Below, in pieces: positions 10,201-19,134 of a stretch of DNA of 39,395 nucleotides. A model generated the notes under the pieces. That model was not told the origin of the DNA, made no database searches, and saw only the letters and a program-made list of their open reading frames with translations. Position 1 is the stretch's first letter. Every line of letters starts with the position of its first letter. The translations under genes and the position numbers were made by a program. The stretch is from the NCBI GenBank assembly GCA_947497755.1, contig CANMHT010000004.1, positions 273,589 through 312,983 of the forward strand, given 5' to 3'. This DNA is from an uncultured Polaribacter sp. Lineage in GTDB: Bacteria > Bacteroidota > Bacteroidia > Flavobacteriales > Flavobacteriaceae.

Positions 10201-10338
10201 AATGGGGTCACTAATCTTATAACCTTCGTTTAAAGTATAGCTAATTCTTTTACCAACAAGAGGATTGTTTTTTTGACTCCAGCTAAAAAAGCTAGTAAGT
10301 ATAAAAAGTAAGAGGACTGTTCTTTTCAACACTTGCAT
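7288..10338 (-). CDS. Propeller-type sensor histidine kinase with HisKA_2-like core
   Basis: 1016 residues. Signal peptide 1-21 (ends SWSQ), then a long periplasmic beta-propeller region (about 25-670) of the two-component-regulator-propeller kind, and a Y_Y_Y-like domain (about 690-770). One transmembrane helix lies at about 782-804, followed by a cytoplasmic kinase. The dimerisation/phospho-acceptor helix carries EIHHRIKNNLQ with His831/His832, typical of the HisKA_2 (HWE-related) class. The ATPase part has an N box (LILNELINNSHKHAF) and a degenerate G1 box (YTDSG in place of DNGxG). The architecture is that of one-membrane-span sensors reading a periplasmic ligand. First gene of a two-gene operon with the LytTR regulator; upstream is a terminator, so it should have its own promoter, which I could not identify. 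Confidence 0.93.
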   Translation of the reverse strand: MQVLKRTVLLLFILTSFFSWSQKNNPLVGKRISYTLNEGYKISDPIYTTYDEFGWLWIAGRKVEGNQFKLDSDKYIIQRFDGVNFYDVTLPKFEYTVSNLWMLDYNNLGNVYAYVQYTNDKIELYKINTTTLKFSKIKAYDSLSAYRRYGHFVLNDTLFLMFGKNREVFLYKLEGDNLIKTGTGTIDDDDFHLDPYFSPYKGKISIINFPPSTSFLINDEGEIIKKITQDDYATKSPIKEKLFLHHSFVYRDTTYFKNSNKDIFKLDEEELKLIEVEALKFLKRNRGEFVFYLNKNDKYVYVEKNQSHYKVKYVDLKNKPVSIGEVEVPYFTSLTSKNLNKELILFYQNTLEYIQLNQSTIETYFKDESIRVVKEVADNEYIVSTDVKGFFKLNTLNKTQEKIQITYKNKEFPMEYPRDIFTIENDYIFNSHYNLYKVDKDYKVLEKYPLNKLSEEIIKIGDTIFKGSLRSEGIYKFSLQSKQHFKVEGITDYVREFASDSKTLYAVTMNQGLFEYYNGNTSFYIPKNEEPTNLLAVNFDQNHGLLVTTKHGKVYSFDTKNKQFTSFYEDALKTSIVGVVSDTTKVVWMNTFAGIIAYDPVTKFEKRYTKKDGIYELEGNRYSTTIDSKGNIFMGTLNGLNYFNPYELRESSTTIDSIQLQFGSLSFFDIKNDQWQTKTKPSYLNSLTKITLPPYNRRFNVKIAVANVINHTNFNYRYRLINNSEERIPSWRKLKIENEIEFPSLSSGHYTLQVEILNSINKRLGKTLELRVVSQQIFYKTWWFTLLIILVIIIIFTYLFYQFKSRQKLYATNQIAINETKIKEAMMMEIHHRIKNNLQVVSGLLSLQAFNSNDQELKSKLQESQGRIESIAGIHNILYKGDSQEEIVVEEYFNDIISYNKTLFSEPVKYQLDIAFVKLSMDKAIPLALILNELINNSHKHAFDATENPSIYVEFQEGKSNYIFLYTDSGVFKEKPVEHISMGMKIISMMILQLKGKETIQEDGSFKLELVFPKFE

Positions 10339-10487
10339 TTGAATGAGCGTAAATATAATTACTTAAAAATTATTATTTGATATAAATATTATATGCAATT
10401 TGTATTGTAACTAAATACTTTACTCTATATAGTGAAAAATCAACTTCTAAATATTATACTTCGGATGATGTTTATGCTCTAAACAAC

Positions 10488-10516
10488 TAAAAAATCCGTC
10501 TTAAAAGACGGATTCT
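10488..10516 (-). terminator. Rho-independent terminator after the PorP/SprF gene
   Basis: On the minus strand, AATCCGTC and GACGGATT form an 8-bp G/C-containing stem (10-bp if the inner AA/TT pairs), followed by a run of T ending at 10489. It lies about 100 bp beyond the stop codon of the PorP/SprF gene and closes the operon that begins at 17454. Confidence 0.85.
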
Positions 10517-10530
10517 TACTATTAAAAAAC

Positions 10531-10604
10531 AACTGGCATTTAAATAATTATTGCTTTTAATTATAGTCCCCCAACTTAATTTAAAATGCTTAAAAATGCC
10601 AGTG
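10531..10604. other. Large stem-loop in the 3' untranslated region
   Basis: Arms ACTGGCATTT (10532-10541) and AAATGCCAGT (10594-10603) are perfect 10-bp inverted repeats around a loop of about 52 nt that contains GGGGG on the transcribed (minus) strand. It sits between the PorP/SprF stop codon and the terminator. It could stabilise the mRNA 3' end or be part of a small RNA; nothing identifies a known family. Confidence 0.5.
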
Positions 10605-10616
10605 TTAATTCTTTAT

Positions 10617-11531
10617 CTAAAACTGATACCTAATCAACATTTCAAGCGAGCCATTGTTATTAATTTGATTGATCTTTGATGTTGTAAAATCATAAGCTGC
10701 ACCAAAACGTAGGTTATCCATGATGTTAAACAGTGTAAATACAGAATACATCTCACTGAGTCTGTAGTTCATCCCTGCTTGAATCTGATTGTATCCAACG
10801 GTAGCACTAATATCTGTTGATGATGGTGCTCCTTTGGTACTTCTATGCATAAAAGCTGGTGTGATTTGTACCTGTTCATTGATCTTAAAATGATATCCTG
10901 CTCCATAGTATAAATGCAAGTTATCTACCGCTGCTTTGGGTGCATTTCCATGTTTGATGTATCGCTTTCCATTTAAAAAGTTCGGTGTGGAGATACTCAC
11001 ATAATACTTCTCATGCTTTAAATACATTCCTGCTCCAAATTGCATATTGGTAAAACTCTCATTTCTACTAAACAATGGATCATTTATCCCTATAACTCCA
11101 GCCTTTTTTAAATCAATGTTTACTATCGATGCTCCTGTCTTTACCCCAAAGTATAAATCATGCGTTTGTGAGAGTTGTAGTTTGTAAGATAGATCTATTG
11201 TTAAATCTGTTTCTTGTAATACAAACACCTGATCTCTTACTAAAGAGACTCCCAATCCTAGTCCGTTTTTAAGTGGACTCACATAATTTAATGCCTGTGT
11301 GTTTGGAGCATCACTCACACCCACCCATTGACTTCTATATCCCAAACTAATCTGTTGGACATCTGTACTTCCTGCAAAGGCAGGGTTGATAATATTCATA
11401 TTAAAGTTATACAAGGTAAAATTCGGATCTTGTTGTGCTGAGCTTTTCTGTACTATCAAAGCAGCTGCTAGGAATAATATATATGTTAAGTTTTTCATTT
11501 TTTCTATGTTTAAAAATCTTTTACTTTTCAT
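10617..11531 (-). CDS. PorP/SprF-family type IX secretion outer-membrane protein
   Basis: 304 residues from ATG 11531, ten bases after the preceding stop. An internal ATG at 11498 (Met12, MKNLTYILFLAAALIVQKSSAQ-like) gives a more typical signal peptide and is an equally good start. After cleavage at SAQ the mature N-terminus has the family signature (QDPNFTLYNFNMNIINPAFAGS, then QWVGVSDAP), and the rest is an even pattern of amphipathic strands of an outer-membrane barrel. PorP/SprF proteins are T9SS accessories; SprF-like members are needed to secrete or anchor the type-B cargo encoded next to them. The cargo here is the 1970-residue protein immediately upstream. It is the last gene before the terminator. 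Confidence 0.93.
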   Translation of the reverse strand: MKSKRFLNIEKMKNLTYILFLAAALIVQKSSAQQDPNFTLYNFNMNIINPAFAGSTDVQQISLGYRSQWVGVSDAPNTQALNYVSPLKNGLGLGVSLVRDQVFVLQETDLTIDLSYKLQLSQTHDLYFGVKTGASIVNIDLKKAGVIGINDPLFSRNESFTNMQFGAGMYLKHEKYYVSISTPNFLNGKRYIKHGNAPKAAVDNLHLYYGAGYHFKINEQVQITPAFMHRSTKGAPSSTDISATVGYNQIQAGMNYRLSEMYSVFTLFNIMDNLRFGAAYDFTTSKINQINNNGSLEMLIRYQF

Positions 11532-11541
11532 TTTTAGATCA

Positions 11542-14500
11542 TTAATAATTAATATAGATCCATCCTTTGGCTGGTTTAGCTCCCGGAGTGTTAAATTCTA
11601 CGGTAAAGTAATACGCTCCTACTGGTAATTTTTTACCACTATTTATTTTACTAGAGAATCCATTAAATGAATTGTCATATCCTTTCATAGTGAAGACTAT
11701 TTTTCCAGAACGGTTATAGATGTTTACCACATTGTTAGGGAATAACTCAATGTCTTCTACTACCCAAGTATCATTAACTCCATCGCCATTAGGAGAGAAT
11801 CCATATTTCTTTTTCATCACAATTGCTGCTTGACAACTATCAACATCGTCATCTAAATAATTGATGATTCCATCATTGTCACAATCTTCTTCTACATCAG
11901 CTACACCATCTCCATCAGTATCTTTCTGATCTGGGTTTGGAATCAATGGACTGTTATCATTTGTATCTAAAATACCATCATTATCATCATCGGTATCACA
12001 GAAATCTGGATTCCCATCATTATCAGTATCAATAGTAGAAATCGTAATTGAAAAGTTTTCAGATGAATCACTCACATTTCCTGCTGCATCAGTTGCTTTA
12101 GCTGTTGTATGGTAATCTCCATCAGCTAATGTTACCGAGCTATGATCATAAGTCCAGTTACCACTCGCATCTGTAGTTGTAGTTCCTACAGAGCTAGCGT
12201 TGATAAATAGCTCTACAGTACTATTGGCTTCTGCTGTTCCATTAAAAACTAGTGTATTGTCTGCCGTCGTAGTAGTTACTCCAGCACAACTATAAGTATC
12301 AATCGCTACAATTACTGGCGCATTTGGCGGAATAATATCTAAGGTTTTTATTTGTTTAACAGCTCCATAAGTAGTTCCTGTACTATTAGTAGCATAAGCT
12401 CTATAATAATAAACCGTTTCACTTAATAAACCAGAAACATTAGAATTATAAACTCCAATTCCAGTTCCTACACTCACATTAACATCTGCTATTGTTGGTG
12501 TTGTATTTGTACTTGAATACACAAATCCTCTAGTTAACGCTGGCTCTCCTCCTGTTAATGTTACTTCTCCGTTTAATGTAAAAGAAGCACCTACTAAATT
12601 TGTAGCATCATCCGTTGACACTTCAGAAGCAATTGTTTTAATAGTTAATGTTCCTTTTTTAGTAGTAATAGCATAATTTACATCCGCTCCAGCAGAAAGT
12701 ACAATATCATACATTCCTGCATCAGAAGTTAACATTGCTGTTGTACTAGCTACAGGCTTTGTATCTAGATCTTTAGCTTCATCTCCATTCTTAAATCCGT
12801 TATAAGTAATACTAAAATCAGGGTTTGTAGCGCCATAATCTCTTGAAGCATCTTCTGCTGTTGCAGTTAAAGCTGCTTGTGTAATACTTAAGCTTCCTTT
12901 CACTGGGCTAAAACTATAATTGGTATCCAATCCACCAGAAATTACAATGTCTACATTTCCAACATTTGTAGTTTCAGTTGCTGTAGTAGAAACTGTTGGT
13001 GCTGTATCTAATACAGTAGATTGTTCTCCTTTTTTAAATCCATCGTATGTAAATGTTAAAACAGGATTTGCATCTCCATACACTTTGGTCTTATCCTCAG
13101 CAGTTACTGTTAAAGTCGCTTTATTAATAGTAACAGAAATCTCCTTTGCTCCACCAAAATAGGTATTATTTTCTGCAACACTTGCTTTTAATTTGATTGT
13201 ACCTGCGTTTCCTAAAGTTAATTTATCATTAGTAATACTAGCTCCTAATGCATCACCAACAATAGCATAACTAATTGTTTGTCCAGAATTCACTGTAGCA
13301 TTTAATGTATACTCAGCATCTCCATAAGTTAGTGTTTGATTAACATTAAAATCGATAACAGGATTTAGCTTATTTACTGTAGTAAAACTAAAGGTGTTTT
13401 TATCTGAGATTCCTTTATAAGCCGCTCCAGCTATATTTTCAAACGCTCCTTCGGTTATGATAACATGATAAGTTGTATTCACTTTTAATCCATACTTATC
13501 TCCTAAAGCAATTGTTACTGTTTTATCATTGATACTCACAATAGGATCGGTAATATCAATGCTTATGCTATTATTATCTTCATCTTTTACAAAAATAAGT
13601 CCTGTTCCTTTGTATACATTTTTATCAAATGTTAAACTTAATGACGTTCGTAAAGGAACATCTGTAGTGTTTTTCTGTGGGCTAGTACTTACTAATGCAA
13701 TATCCTGATCAATCACTAAATTAACTGGTGCAGTAATAGCACTAAAGTTTCCAGCTAAATCCATAGCCATAGCTTTTATAGAAAATGAACCTGAAGGAAT
13801 TGGAGCATTTTCTGTATTACTCCATTTGCTATTTGTTCCTATCAGATTGTAATCATCGTCTTCAAAATCTCCTGGATTATTTAATTTTGAATCTATACCA
13901 ACAATCACAAAATCTCCTATGGTTCCTGTTCCTTCAAAAGTAAAAGAAGTTCCACTTGTAATAGCATCAGAATTACTTTGCCCTTTATCTGTAGATGAAG
14001 AGAACTGAATTGTAGGAATATTGGGTGCAGTAGTATCAATTACTAATTTAAAGGCTTTACTTTCTGCACTTTTATTTCCTGCTTTGTCGCTTACAAAAGT
14101 GGTAACATCATAGCTTCCATCAGCAATTGGTCCATATTCTCCTTGTGGCTCAAACTTCCAATTTCCTGAATTATCTGTCAAAGCAGAACCTTTATTTCCA
14201 CCATTAAAATACAATTCAACTAAACTACCAGGTTCTGCTGTACCTGTAAAATGTGGAAATTGATTTTTGGTGATGGCATCATTATTATATCTTCCTGTAT
14301 CTGTATTGTTAATTAAAGCACTAACAACTCCCACAGCTGGTTTAATACCATCTACTTTAACTCTAAATAAAACTCCAACATTGTTTAGAGTTAATAAAGC
14401 ATTCTCATTAGTATTAATTGCATTTGTGATAGTTCCTCCATTTAACTCTAATGCATTTCCTATTTCTATAGTATCTGTATCATTATCTCCTTCTTTTACA

Positions 14501-17454
14501 GTATAAGTAAATACCAAATCAGAAGAATTTGTTACCTCAGTTGCAAGTGTTGCATAAACTGTTTTTGTTCCAATAATAATTGGTATTTGTAATGTTGATG
14601 ACGCTGTTATATTACTATCATAAGTAACCGTAAACTGCAACTTATCTCCTATTTTATATGTTTTACTTCCTTGAGGTACTGTAACACTAGTAATTGTTGG
14701 TGCACATTTAAGATTATCGCCAAGTATTACCCAAGAATTAGGAGCTTGTGTTAATACATTTCTTGCTGATTCTCCTTTACAATAATTTAATCCTTGTGCT
14801 CCTAAAGTAACATTTGGCTGAACAGTTTTTGCAGACCATCCTATTAAAATTTTATCGTAGTTAACAGTAGATACTCCAGCATAATCAAACATATTTGCCA
14901 TATTGGTTACTTGGCTAATATCCCAATTTGAAATATCTTGACTAAATGCTTTAGCTCTAAAAAACATACGCTTCATATTTGTAACTTTACTTACATCCCA
15001 TCCGCTAAGATCTTGATTAAAGATACTTGCTCCACTAAACATCGATTCCATATTGGTTACAGCACTAACATCCCACGAACTAATATCTTGGTTAAATTTT
15101 TGGGCTGAATCAAACATATACTTCATGCTTGTTACTTTACTTAATTTAGTAGCCCATTTTGATAAATCTTGATTGAATTCACTTGAACTTCTAAACATAA
15201 AACTCATATCTGTAACATTACTTACATCCCAATTAGAGATGTCTACATTAAATTTACTAGCATAATTAAACATACTAGACATATTGGTAACATTACTAAC
15301 ATTCCAGTTTGAAATATCTTGATTAAAAGCTGATGCATTCGAAAACATACCAATCATAGTTGTAACATTACTCACATCCCAATTAGAAATATTCCCATTA
15401 AATTCAGTAGTATTCGTAAACATATAATTCATATTGGTTACCTTTAATAACTTGGTAGCCCATTTTGATAAATCTTGATTGAATTTTTTAGCTCCTCTAA
15501 ACATTCCTTCTAAGAAAGTTACATTGCTAACATTCCAATTTGAAATATCTTGATTAAAAGCTGATGCTGCATCAAACATAAGATGCATAGTAGTAACATT
15601 ACTTACATCCCAATTTGAAACATCACCATTGAAAACCGTATTTTTTCTAAATACTTGATTCATATTTGTGATAGTACTTACATCCCAATTTGAAACATCT
15701 CCATTAAAAGAAGTTTGGTAAAAACTAGCATATAAAGAAGTTACACTCTTTAAATTTGGTGCATCAGTCGCCGTAGATTCTAAATTTTCACACCCAGAAA
15801 ATGCTAAGTCAAAATCTTTCCATTCTATATCTCCCCACTGTTTAATGTTAATTATTTTGTCTTTGTCTTTTTGTAAATGAAAAGAAATCTTTAATAAATC
15901 ACCAGTAATTTTTACATCATATTCTCCTGGAGTTACGTAGGTATGTGAACTTTTAATAGTTTTATTAGCTTCTACAGTTCCATCTCCCCAATCAATAGTA
16001 TATGTACCTCCTAAACTAATCATTGGAATTTCAATTTCTTGATTAGCAGTTGTCGTTTTCCATGTTGTAATAAATGGTCTTTGAAATGAGGTAAATGACA
16101 ATATTGTTTTGCCAGAAATTCCTGCAAATGCTCTATCTGATAAATCTGTAATAGCTGTAGAAGCGATTTCTACATAGTATTTTGTATAAACTTCTAAATC
16201 ATCAGTTGGATTTATAATAAGCTTATCTCCAACAATATTTATTTGTGTATTATCTGTAATATCTATTGTTTTAAAAACACTATCATCATTAAATCTTTTA
16301 ATAATAATATTACCTGTTCCTATCTTTACAGATTCACTAAAAGTAATTTCTATATTATTGTCTAAACCAATCTGAAGTGAATTATTTAATGGTAATGTAC
16401 TAGAAATCGTTGGACCTTGAGATATTCCTTTAAACCAAGCAAACCTTGTTGGGTTCCAATTATTTACCATAACGTCTAGTACACCATCTCCATTAAAATC
16501 TCCAAAAGCGATATCTCCAAGGGCTCCTGCATCAGCAGTTCCTAAAATACCTTCCATTGGTTTGGGTACTGTAGTAAAATTAGGTACAGTAGCAGTACCA
16601 ATATTTTCTCTCCAGACCAAAGTTCCATTCTCTCTCATATAGTACATATCATAGTCACCATCTTTATCTAAATCAACAAAGCTAGGTCTAGAAGCCAAAG
16701 TACTAACATCAGTAGGTATTTTAAGTTTATCAAATGGGCTATCTCTATATTTTCTTAAAAAATTAGGATTGAATTTGGTTCCAATATTTTCGGCAAAAGC
16801 AATAGAATCAGATCCCTGATTAACCAAATCTAAATCATTATCATTATCAATATCAACAAAATTAATACCAACAATTTCTGCTAAATTATTGTTTCCAATA
16901 TCTAATCTACTATACGTAAATACAGGGTTTTCTTTAGTCCCTGTATTAATAAACTGTGCTATATCTTCTGAAAGTTTACCACCAGTTCCTAAGTTAGCTG
17001 TATTTTCAGCATGAGAATACCTACTTCCAACTAATAAATCTAAATCTCCATCTCCATCAATATCTACCAATACAGGTTTTACCTCATTAGAATTTCTTGA
17101 CGGTGCAATTTTTATATCGTCAATTGTTTTTAAGCTTGTTAGCTCCCAATGTGGTACAGTAGCGGTTCCTGTATTTTTCATATAGAATAATTGCCCTCTA
17201 TTAGAACCTGAAATAAAATCTAAATCTCCATCGTTATCTAAATCACCAAGAGCAATAGATCCAAATCTTTCTGGTGTTATTGGTAAGGTGATTAAATCTA
17301 GTCCTGCAGGGATATTTCCAGATTCTGCTCCAAAAGCTGTTTCAAGAGCTGGAATTCCACCTCCCATATATTGATATGTAGGAGAACCCTGTTGCGCATA
17401 AAGTGTGGTTATGCTAAATAAAATGCATAGAGCATAGAGTAATAGTTTCTTCAT
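11542..17454 (-). CDS. Giant T9SS type-B surface protein: FG-GAP, BspA-like (DUF285), Ig, MBG, TSP3
   Basis: 1970 residues. Signal peptide 1-20 (ends LYAQ). Five FG-GAP/VCBS-like Ca-binding repeats at about 50-340 ([13 protein letters not shown] type), an SbsA/Big_5 Ig-like domain at about 350-455, and a PKD-like WGDGT segment near 490. Eleven BspA-type DUF285 repeats follow at about 580-870 ([20 protein letters not shown] type). Then come Ig-like domains, a second Big_5 domain, two MBG_2-like domains (about 1440-1605), an FnIII-like domain, and TSP3 Ca-binding repeats (about 1820-1875). The C-terminal 90 residues are a gliding-motility-associated/type-B sorting domain ([12 protein letters not shown], then [11 protein letters not shown]). 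It is thus exported by T9SS and attached or released at the cell surface, with the PorP/SprF protein downstream as partner. An adhesin role is inferred. Confidence 0.95.
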   Translation of the reverse strand: MKKLLLYALCILFSITTLYAQQGSPTYQYMGGGIPALETAFGAESGNIPAGLDLITLPITPERFGSIALGDLDNDGDLDFISGSNRGQLFYMKNTGTATVPHWELTSLKTIDDIKIAPSRNSNEVKPVLVDIDGDGDLDLLVGSRYSHAENTANLGTGGKLSEDIAQFINTGTKENPVFTYSRLDIGNNNLAEIVGINFVDIDNDNDLDLVNQGSDSIAFAENIGTKFNPNFLRKYRDSPFDKLKIPTDVSTLASRPSFVDLDKDGDYDMYYMRENGTLVWRENIGTATVPNFTTVPKPMEGILGTADAGALGDIAFGDFNGDGVLDVMVNNWNPTRFAWFKGISQGPTISSTLPLNNSLQIGLDNNIEITFSESVKIGTGNIIIKRFNDDSVFKTIDITDNTQINIVGDKLIINPTDDLEVYTKYYVEIASTAITDLSDRAFAGISGKTILSFTSFQRPFITTWKTTTANQEIEIPMISLGGTYTIDWGDGTVEANKTIKSSHTYVTPGEYDVKITGDLLKISFHLQKDKDKIINIKQWGDIEWKDFDLAFSGCENLESTATDAPNLKSVTSLYASFYQTSFNGDVSNWDVSTITNMNQVFRKNTVFNGDVSNWDVSNVTTMHLMFDAASAFNQDISNWNVSNVTFLEGMFRGAKKFNQDLSKWATKLLKVTNMNYMFTNTTEFNGNISNWDVSNVTTMIGMFSNASAFNQDISNWNVSNVTNMSSMFNYASKFNVDISNWDVSNVTDMSFMFRSSSEFNQDLSKWATKLSKVTSMKYMFDSAQKFNQDISSWDVSAVTNMESMFSGASIFNQDLSGWDVSKVTNMKRMFFRAKAFSQDISNWDISQVTNMANMFDYAGVSTVNYDKILIGWSAKTVQPNVTLGAQGLNYCKGESARNVLTQAPNSWVILGDNLKCAPTITSVTVPQGSKTYKIGDKLQFTVTYDSNITASSTLQIPIIIGTKTVYATLATEVTNSSDLVFTYTVKEGDNDTDTIEIGNALELNGGTITNAINTNENALLTLNNVGVLFRVKVDGIKPAVGVVSALINNTDTGRYNNDAITKNQFPHFTGTAEPGSLVELYFNGGNKGSALTDNSGNWKFEPQGEYGPIADGSYDVTTFVSDKAGNKSAESKAFKLVIDTTAPNIPTIQFSSSTDKGQSNSDAITSGTSFTFEGTGTIGDFVIVGIDSKLNNPGDFEDDDYNLIGTNSKWSNTENAPIPSGSFSIKAMAMDLAGNFSAITAPVNLVIDQDIALVSTSPQKNTTDVPLRTSLSLTFDKNVYKGTGLIFVKDEDNNSISIDITDPIVSINDKTVTIALGDKYGLKVNTTYHVIITEGAFENIAGAAYKGISDKNTFSFTTVNKLNPVIDFNVNQTLTYGDAEYTLNATVNSGQTISYAIVGDALGASITNDKLTLGNAGTIKLKASVAENNTYFGGAKEISVTINKATLTVTAEDKTKVYGDANPVLTFTYDGFKKGEQSTVLDTAPTVSTTATETTNVGNVDIVISGGLDTNYSFSPVKGSLSITQAALTATAEDASRDYGATNPDFSITYNGFKNGDEAKDLDTKPVASTTAMLTSDAGMYDIVLSAGADVNYAITTKKGTLTIKTIASEVSTDDATNLVGASFTLNGEVTLTGGEPALTRGFVYSSTNTTPTIADVNVSVGTGIGVYNSNVSGLLSETVYYYRAYATNSTGTTYGAVKQIKTLDIIPPNAPVIVAIDTYSCAGVTTTTADNTLVFNGTAEANSTVELFINASSVGTTTTDASGNWTYDHSSVTLADGDYHTTAKATDAAGNVSDSSENFSITISTIDTDNDGNPDFCDTDDDNDGILDTNDNSPLIPNPDQKDTDGDGVADVEEDCDNDGIINYLDDDVDSCQAAIVMKKKYGFSPNGDGVNDTWVVEDIELFPNNVVNIYNRSGKIVFTMKGYDNSFNGFSSKINSGKKLPVGAYYFTVEFNTPGAKPAKGWIYINY
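14870..15720 (-). repeat. Eleven tandem BspA-like (DUF285) leucine-rich-type repeats
   Basis: Each unit is 24-27 codons with core FN(Q/G)D(I/L/V)SNW(D/N)VSNVTNM..MF. Two units (fourth and eighth) have the variant LSKWATKL(L/S)KVT, so units 2-4 and 6-8 look like an older block duplication. This region belongs to the 1970-residue surface protein. Confidence 0.85.
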
Positions 17455-17492
17455 AATTTTTTGAAGTATTTATTTTTAAATAATGAACTCCG

Positions 17493-17500
17493 CAAAATTA
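17493..17500 (-). promoter_or_regulatory. Candidate -7 promoter element of the DUF285 giant gene
   Basis: The minus strand reads TAATTTTG, a full match to the Bacteroidota -7 consensus TAnnTTTG, 39 bp upstream of the start codon at 17454. No convincing -33 TTG is seen at the usual distance, which suggests that an activator is needed. Confidence 0.5.
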
Positions 17501-17524
17501 ATTTTAGCTCTATTTGTATATATA

Positions 17525-17578
17525 ATACCAAAGTATAGGAAAGTAATTTTCTTTTTTTTAAAAACTATACTCTAGTAC
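17525..17578. promoter_or_regulatory. Two ATAC-N4-GTAT-like dyads 42 bp apart (putative LuxR operator)
   Basis: 17525-17536 reads ATAC-CAAA-GTAT, a perfect dyad. 17567-17578 reads ATAC-TCTA-GTAC, a near match with extended symmetry CT.TAC/GTA.AG. Their centres are 42 bp (four helical turns) apart and lie about 43 and 85 bp upstream of the start point predicted from the -7 element, where a LuxR-type activator dimer would bind. The two LuxR regulators are encoded directly upstream. Confidence 0.45.
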
Positions 17579-17621
17579 AGGAACACTTAAAATCTCTTAT
17601 AAATAAAGGAGTTTAATGCAG

Positions 17622-19121
17622 TTAAAGTGAATTCTTTTTTACATAATTAAGAAATGAATTTAAAAAATCAATTCTTTTTGTAATATCTAATTTTATAAAA
17701 ATATTAGCTATGTGGTATTTTATTGTTGCAATTTTTAGATGTAATTTTTCAGAAATTTCTTTATTAGAATAACCTTTTAAAAGTAGTTTTCCTATTTCTG
17801 ATTCTCTTGGTGTTAATTCAAACTTTTGTATAAAATCTATATAGGTATTTTCTAATTGTAGCTTTTTTGTTTCTAATGCCGTAGTTATAGCAATGAGCTT
17901 GTTTTGTTGTTCTATATTGTCTTCTCTTAATAATTTCTGAGACTTAAATTCTTTAGCTAACCTATCATGAATTGTAGCCTTTTCTTGCAATGTTTGCTTA
18001 TGTCTGTAGGATAAAGCATATAAGAAAACAATCATTTCTATAAATGCGCCTATCTTTAAAACCCATTCGGTAACTCCTAAATCAATTACTCCATATTGTA
18101 CCGTTAAATCATACAATAAAGAGAATAATAGAAAAACAGAGTATCCCATTACTATAAAACGCGCATAAGGTTCTTTTTTATACAATAAAATAGCTACTAT
18201 CTCGTATAACAACAGAATAAGAATGTTAACTGTTACTCCGTTTGAATACCAGAATAACTCATTGGTAGTGATATACATAGCATAGCATACCATATTGATA
18301 AAAACCAATGTACCAGCAACAAATACTATTTTCGGGTAATATTTTTTAACTCCAACAGCATCTTCTGTAAAAAGCATGACAGAAATAACCAAAGCAATGT
18401 GTAAAAACAAAGCAACATGTTCTATATATTGAGTATTCCCAAAGAGTAGATAAAAGCCATTATCAAGTTCAAATAATATGAGTGTTGTACTTATTAATAA
18501 AAAACAATACGATAAGAAAAATCGTTCTTTAGTAGTATTATAAAAAAAGAAATTAATACATAAGACTATAAAAACAGCGCCAAGAAAAATTCCTACTACT
18601 GTTTTTAATGTTCTATTAATTGTTTCGTTTTGAGAAATACTTGCAATTTTAACTGGAAAATAAACACTTTTTTTAAAAAAGACTTCTGCATAAACTACTA
18701 CTTCATTCTTAGCACTTAAATAAAAAGGAAATTCTATGTTTTTATTCTGAAGATCTTTGTAATGATATATTTCTTTTAATATTCCGTTTTCTTCTTTGTA
18801 AAATTTTAAATAATCAAATGAAATCGTATGAATTCTACATATAAATTTTAATTTTTCTAAACTGGTATTTCTCAGTTTTAGTTGATACCAAATCTTTACT
18901 GATTGTTTTCCAAAATAAGTATTAGGTTGCGGACTAAATTTCTGGCTTAAAACTGTTTCTGGAGTTAAACTATTATTAACATCTTCGAAGTAATACAAAG
19001 ATTTACCAATATCAACTTGTTGTGTTTCTAAGCTTAAATCTACAGTATTTTGAGCAAAAGTACTTAGGTTCACTATAAAACATAGAACACTTATTATTTT
19101 TAAGAACTTAAGCTTTATCAT
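17622..19121 (-). CDS. Membrane-anchored LuxR-type regulator with 7TMR-DISM sensor (second of pair)
   Basis: 499 residues. Signal peptide 1-23 (ends STFAQ), an extracytoplasmic 7TMR-DISM-extracellular-like beta domain (about 28-165), seven transmembrane helices (about 170-375), a short coiled coil (about 380-425) and a C-terminal LuxR/GerE helix-turn-helix (about 432-495: LTPRESEIGKLLLKGYSNKE, then KYHIANIFIKLDI). No kinase or receiver domain is present, so a periplasmic signal would pass directly to a DNA-binding domain held at the membrane. It starts 13 bp after the stop codon of a paralogue with the same architecture and is surely cotranscribed with it. The giant DUF285 gene follows 167 bp downstream and is the likely target. 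Confidence 0.9.
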   Translation of the reverse strand: MIKLKFLKIISVLCFIVNLSTFAQNTVDLSLETQQVDIGKSLYYFEDVNNSLTPETVLSQKFSPQPNTYFGKQSVKIWYQLKLRNTSLEKLKFICRIHTISFDYLKFYKEENGILKEIYHYKDLQNKNIEFPFYLSAKNEVVVYAEVFFKKSVYFPVKIASISQNETINRTLKTVVGIFLGAVFIVLCINFFFYNTTKERFFLSYCFLLISTTLILFELDNGFYLLFGNTQYIEHVALFLHIALVISVMLFTEDAVGVKKYYPKIVFVAGTLVFINMVCYAMYITTNELFWYSNGVTVNILILLLYEIVAILLYKKEPYARFIVMGYSVFLLFSLLYDLTVQYGVIDLGVTEWVLKIGAFIEMIVFLYALSYRHKQTLQEKATIHDRLAKEFKSQKLLREDNIEQQNKLIAITTALETKKLQLENTYIDFIQKFELTPRESEIGKLLLKGYSNKEISEKLHLKIATIKYHIANIFIKLDITKRIDFLNSFLNYVKKNSL

Positions 19122-19134
19122 GTCAATTTCTTGC

